Source of the DNA: Brachyspira catarrhinii
GTDB lineage: Bacteria; Spirochaetota; Brachyspiria; Brachyspirales; Brachyspiraceae
Length of the DNA stretch: 6,577 nucleotides
Direction: 5' to 3'
Assembly (NCBI RefSeq): GCF_005518285.1
Contig: NZ_SJDU01000113.1
Location: 1 to 6,577, forward strand
In this document: positions 5,031 to 6,577 of the stretch, piece by piece
How positions within the stretch are numbered: the first letter of the stretch is position 1
How the letters are laid out: each line of letters starts with the position of its first letter
Notes under the pieces: model-generated
The model's input: the letters and a program-made list of their open reading frames with translations, nothing else
The model's database searches: none
What the model was told of the DNA's origin: nothing
Made by a program: the position numbers and the translations under genes

Positions 5031-6577
5031 TTATTTTATCTTCACTTTGCCAATTTTACTTTTATTTTTACTCGGCGATTTTGAATTTTTTAATTCGTTT
5101 ATTCTCTCTCTAATTTCAATCGCTTTTTCAAATTCCAAATTATCGGAAGCTTTTTTCATTTCCTTTTCAAGCTCTATTATATAATTTTTGCTTTCTTTTT
5201 TAGGGTCAATTTTTACTTCATCGTTAAATCTTCTAAAATCAAAATGAAGTTCGTAAGAGGTTTCGACTTTATCTTCCCTCTCTATTATATCTTGTATTTT
5301 TTTTACGATTGTTTTCGGAGTTATATTATTTTCTTTATTGTATTTTATTTGTTTTTCTCTTCTTCTGTTTGTTTCGTCAATTGCAACTTTCATCGCGTCG
5401 CTAATTTCGTCCGCGAACATTATCACTCTTCCGTTTGCGTTTCTCGCCGCTCTTCCTATAGTTTGAATAAGCGTTGTCGTGTTTCTTAAAAATCCCGTTT
5501 TATCGGCGTCCAATATCAATATCAAAGAAACTTCGGGAACATCGAGTCCTTCTCTTAAAAGGTTTATTCCAACCAATACATCGAATTCTCCGAGTCGCAA
5601 ATCTCTTATTATTTCAACTCTTTCAACCGTATGAATGTCGGAATGCAAATATCTCGTTCTTATGTCATGTTCGTTTAAATATTTAGTCAAATCTTCCGCC
5701 ATTTTTTTTGTCAAAGTCGTTATAAAAATTCTTTCGTTTCTTTCGACTACTTTTTTTATCTCTTCGATTATTTTGTCAATCTGTCCGTCAATCGGATAAA
5801 CTTCAATCTCGGGGTCAAGTAATCCAGTCGGTCTTATTATCTGCTCGACTACATGTCCGCTTTTTTTTATTTCGTATTGTGCGGGAGTGGCGCTTATATA
5901 AATTGTGTCGCCCGTTAGTTTTTCAAATTCTTCAAAAAATAAAGGACGATTATCCAATGCGGACGGAAGTCTGAAGCCGTATTTTACCAAAGTCTCTTTT
6001 CTGCTTCTGTCTCCATGGAACATTCCTCTTATTTGCGGAACGCTTACATGCGATTCGTCTATAACGGTTAAAAAATCTTCGGGAAAATAATCTATCAAAC
6101 AGGCGGGACGCTCTCCTTCGTTTCTGCCCGATAAATGACGAGAATAATTTTCAATTCCCGAGCAATATCCGACTTCTTTAAGCATTTCCAAATCGTATTT
6201 TGTTCTTCCGTATAATCTTTCCGCTTCGATAAGTTTTCCTTCGCTTTGAAATTTATCGTATTGTTCTTTAAGTTCTTTTTCGATTAATTTTATTCCTTTG
6301 TTTAATTTTAGCTCTCCCGTGACGAAATGTTTAGCGGGATAAATTACTACTCTGTCTTGCTCTTCGATTTGTTTTTTCGTTATGGGATTTATTTTTGTAA
6401 TTCTTTCGACAGTATCGCCGAAAAATTCTATTCTTATAACTTCGTCCGAATACGCGCTCATTATTTCCAAAGTGTCGCCGATTACTTTGAATTTCGCTCT
6501 CTCCAAAACATCTCTCGTTCTCTCGTATTGTATAGAAACCAATTTTTCTATTATAGCGTCTCTGTCGTATTCTCCGT
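5031..6577 (-). CDS. uvrB: Excinuclease ABC subunit UvrB, C-terminal 514 residues
   Basis: UvrB is the damage-verifying helicase-like subunit of nucleotide excision repair; it is loaded by UvrA and then recruits UvrC. The frame stays open to the right edge, reading G-E-Y-D-R-D-A-I-I-E-K before a TTG at 6542 that is not the start. About 150 residues, including Walker A and the beta-hairpin, lie outside. Counting from the first complete codon, the visible motifs are D-E-S-H (173-176), S-A-T-P (228-231), R-P-T-G-L-L-D-P (248-255), H-S-D-I-H-T-V-E-R (311-319), G-I-N-L-L-R-E-G-L-D (336-345) and Q-T-I-G-R-A-A-R-N (371-379). The UVR domain that binds UvrC is at about 463-497. A short lysine-rich tail of 17 residues follows. 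No frameshift or lost motif is seen. The stop TAA is at 5031-5033, and the chelatase gene follows in the same direction. Confidence 0.97.
   Translation of the reverse strand, partial: GEYDRDAIIEKLVSIQYERTRDVLERAKFKVIGDTLEIMSAYSDEVIRIEFFGDTVERITKINPITKKQIEEQDRVVIYPAKHFVTGELKLNKGIKLIEKELKEQYDKFQSEGKLIEAERLYGRTKYDLEMLKEVGYCSGIENYSRHLSGRNEGERPACLIDYFPEDFLTVIDESHVSVPQIRGMFHGDRSRKETLVKYGFRLPSALDNRPLFFEEFEKLTGDTIYISATPAQYEIKKSGHVVEQIIRPTGLLDPEIEVYPIDGQIDKIIEEIKKVVERNERIFITTLTKKMAEDLTKYLNEHDIRTRYLHSDIHTVERVEIIRDLRLGEFDVLVGINLLREGLDVPEVSLILILDADKTGFLRNTTTLIQTIGRAARNANGRVIMFADEISDAMKVAIDETNRRREKQIKYNKENNITPKTIVKKIQDIIEREDKVETSYELHFDFRRFNDEVKIDPKKESKNYIIELEKEMKKASDNLEFEKAIEIRERINELKNSKSPSKNKSKIGKVKIK

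Noticed and set aside
5031..6542. TTG at 6542 as the start of a short UvrB
   Set aside because: The frame continues upstream to the window edge with recognisable UvrB sequence (E-Y-D-R-D-A-I-I-E-K), so the gene is full-length but cut off, not truncated.
1..6577. Mobile element, CRISPR array, tRNA/rRNA gene or defence system
   Set aside because: No transposase, integrase, direct-repeat array, cloverleaf or defence domain could be found on either strand; nearly all the sequence is taken up by housekeeping and sulfite-reduction genes.

Overview
The window is a very AT-rich piece of a bacterial chromosome with six protein genes, two of them cut by the window edges. The strong AT bias, AGA/AAA-rich codon use, ordinary TGA stops and anaerobic redox content suggest a low-GC anaerobe. 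My best guess is a spirochaete of the Brachyspira type. That is an impression from composition and gene style, not a demonstrated assignment.

Layout, left to right. Bases 2-514 (+) hold the C-terminal part of a DUF819-family (YjcL-like) membrane protein running in from the left edge. Bases 608-1297 (+) encode a Crp/Fnr-family regulator behind a TTGACA-type promoter. Bases 1363-4145 (+) form a tight operon encoding the three subunits of anaerobic sulfite reductase, asrA-asrB-asrC, with a 4-base asrA/asrB overlap and a 9-base asrB/asrC gap. A 45-base stem-loop (4209-4253) separates it from a convergent pair on the minus strand: a CbiK-like sirohydrochlorin metal chelatase (4260-5012), which lies 18 bases downstream of uvrB (5031-6577, N-terminus beyond the right edge).

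How the genes fit together. AsrA (Fe-S electron carrier) and AsrB (flavin/NAD(P)H reductase with a [2Fe-2S] cluster) should pass electrons to AsrC, a siroheme/[4Fe-4S] protein that reduces sulfite to sulfide. AsrC needs siroheme, and the chelatase gene facing it is a plausible source of the metal-insertion step. The regulator next door probably controls the operon. Its recognition helix carries the CRP-type R-E-x-x-x-R pattern, and a perfect CRP-type operator, TGTGA-N6-TCACA, lies between the regulator and asrA, overlapping the regulator's own stop codon. The operator is centred 41.5 bases before the transcription start predicted from a -35/-10 pair, which is the classical class II activator position. 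The regulator lacks the CRP residues that bind cAMP and the FNR N-terminal cysteines, so its signal is unknown.

I found no mobile element, CRISPR array, RNA gene or clearly new system. The most interesting parts are the regulator/operator pair and the divergent chelatase. No gene-free stretch exceeds about 115 bases.
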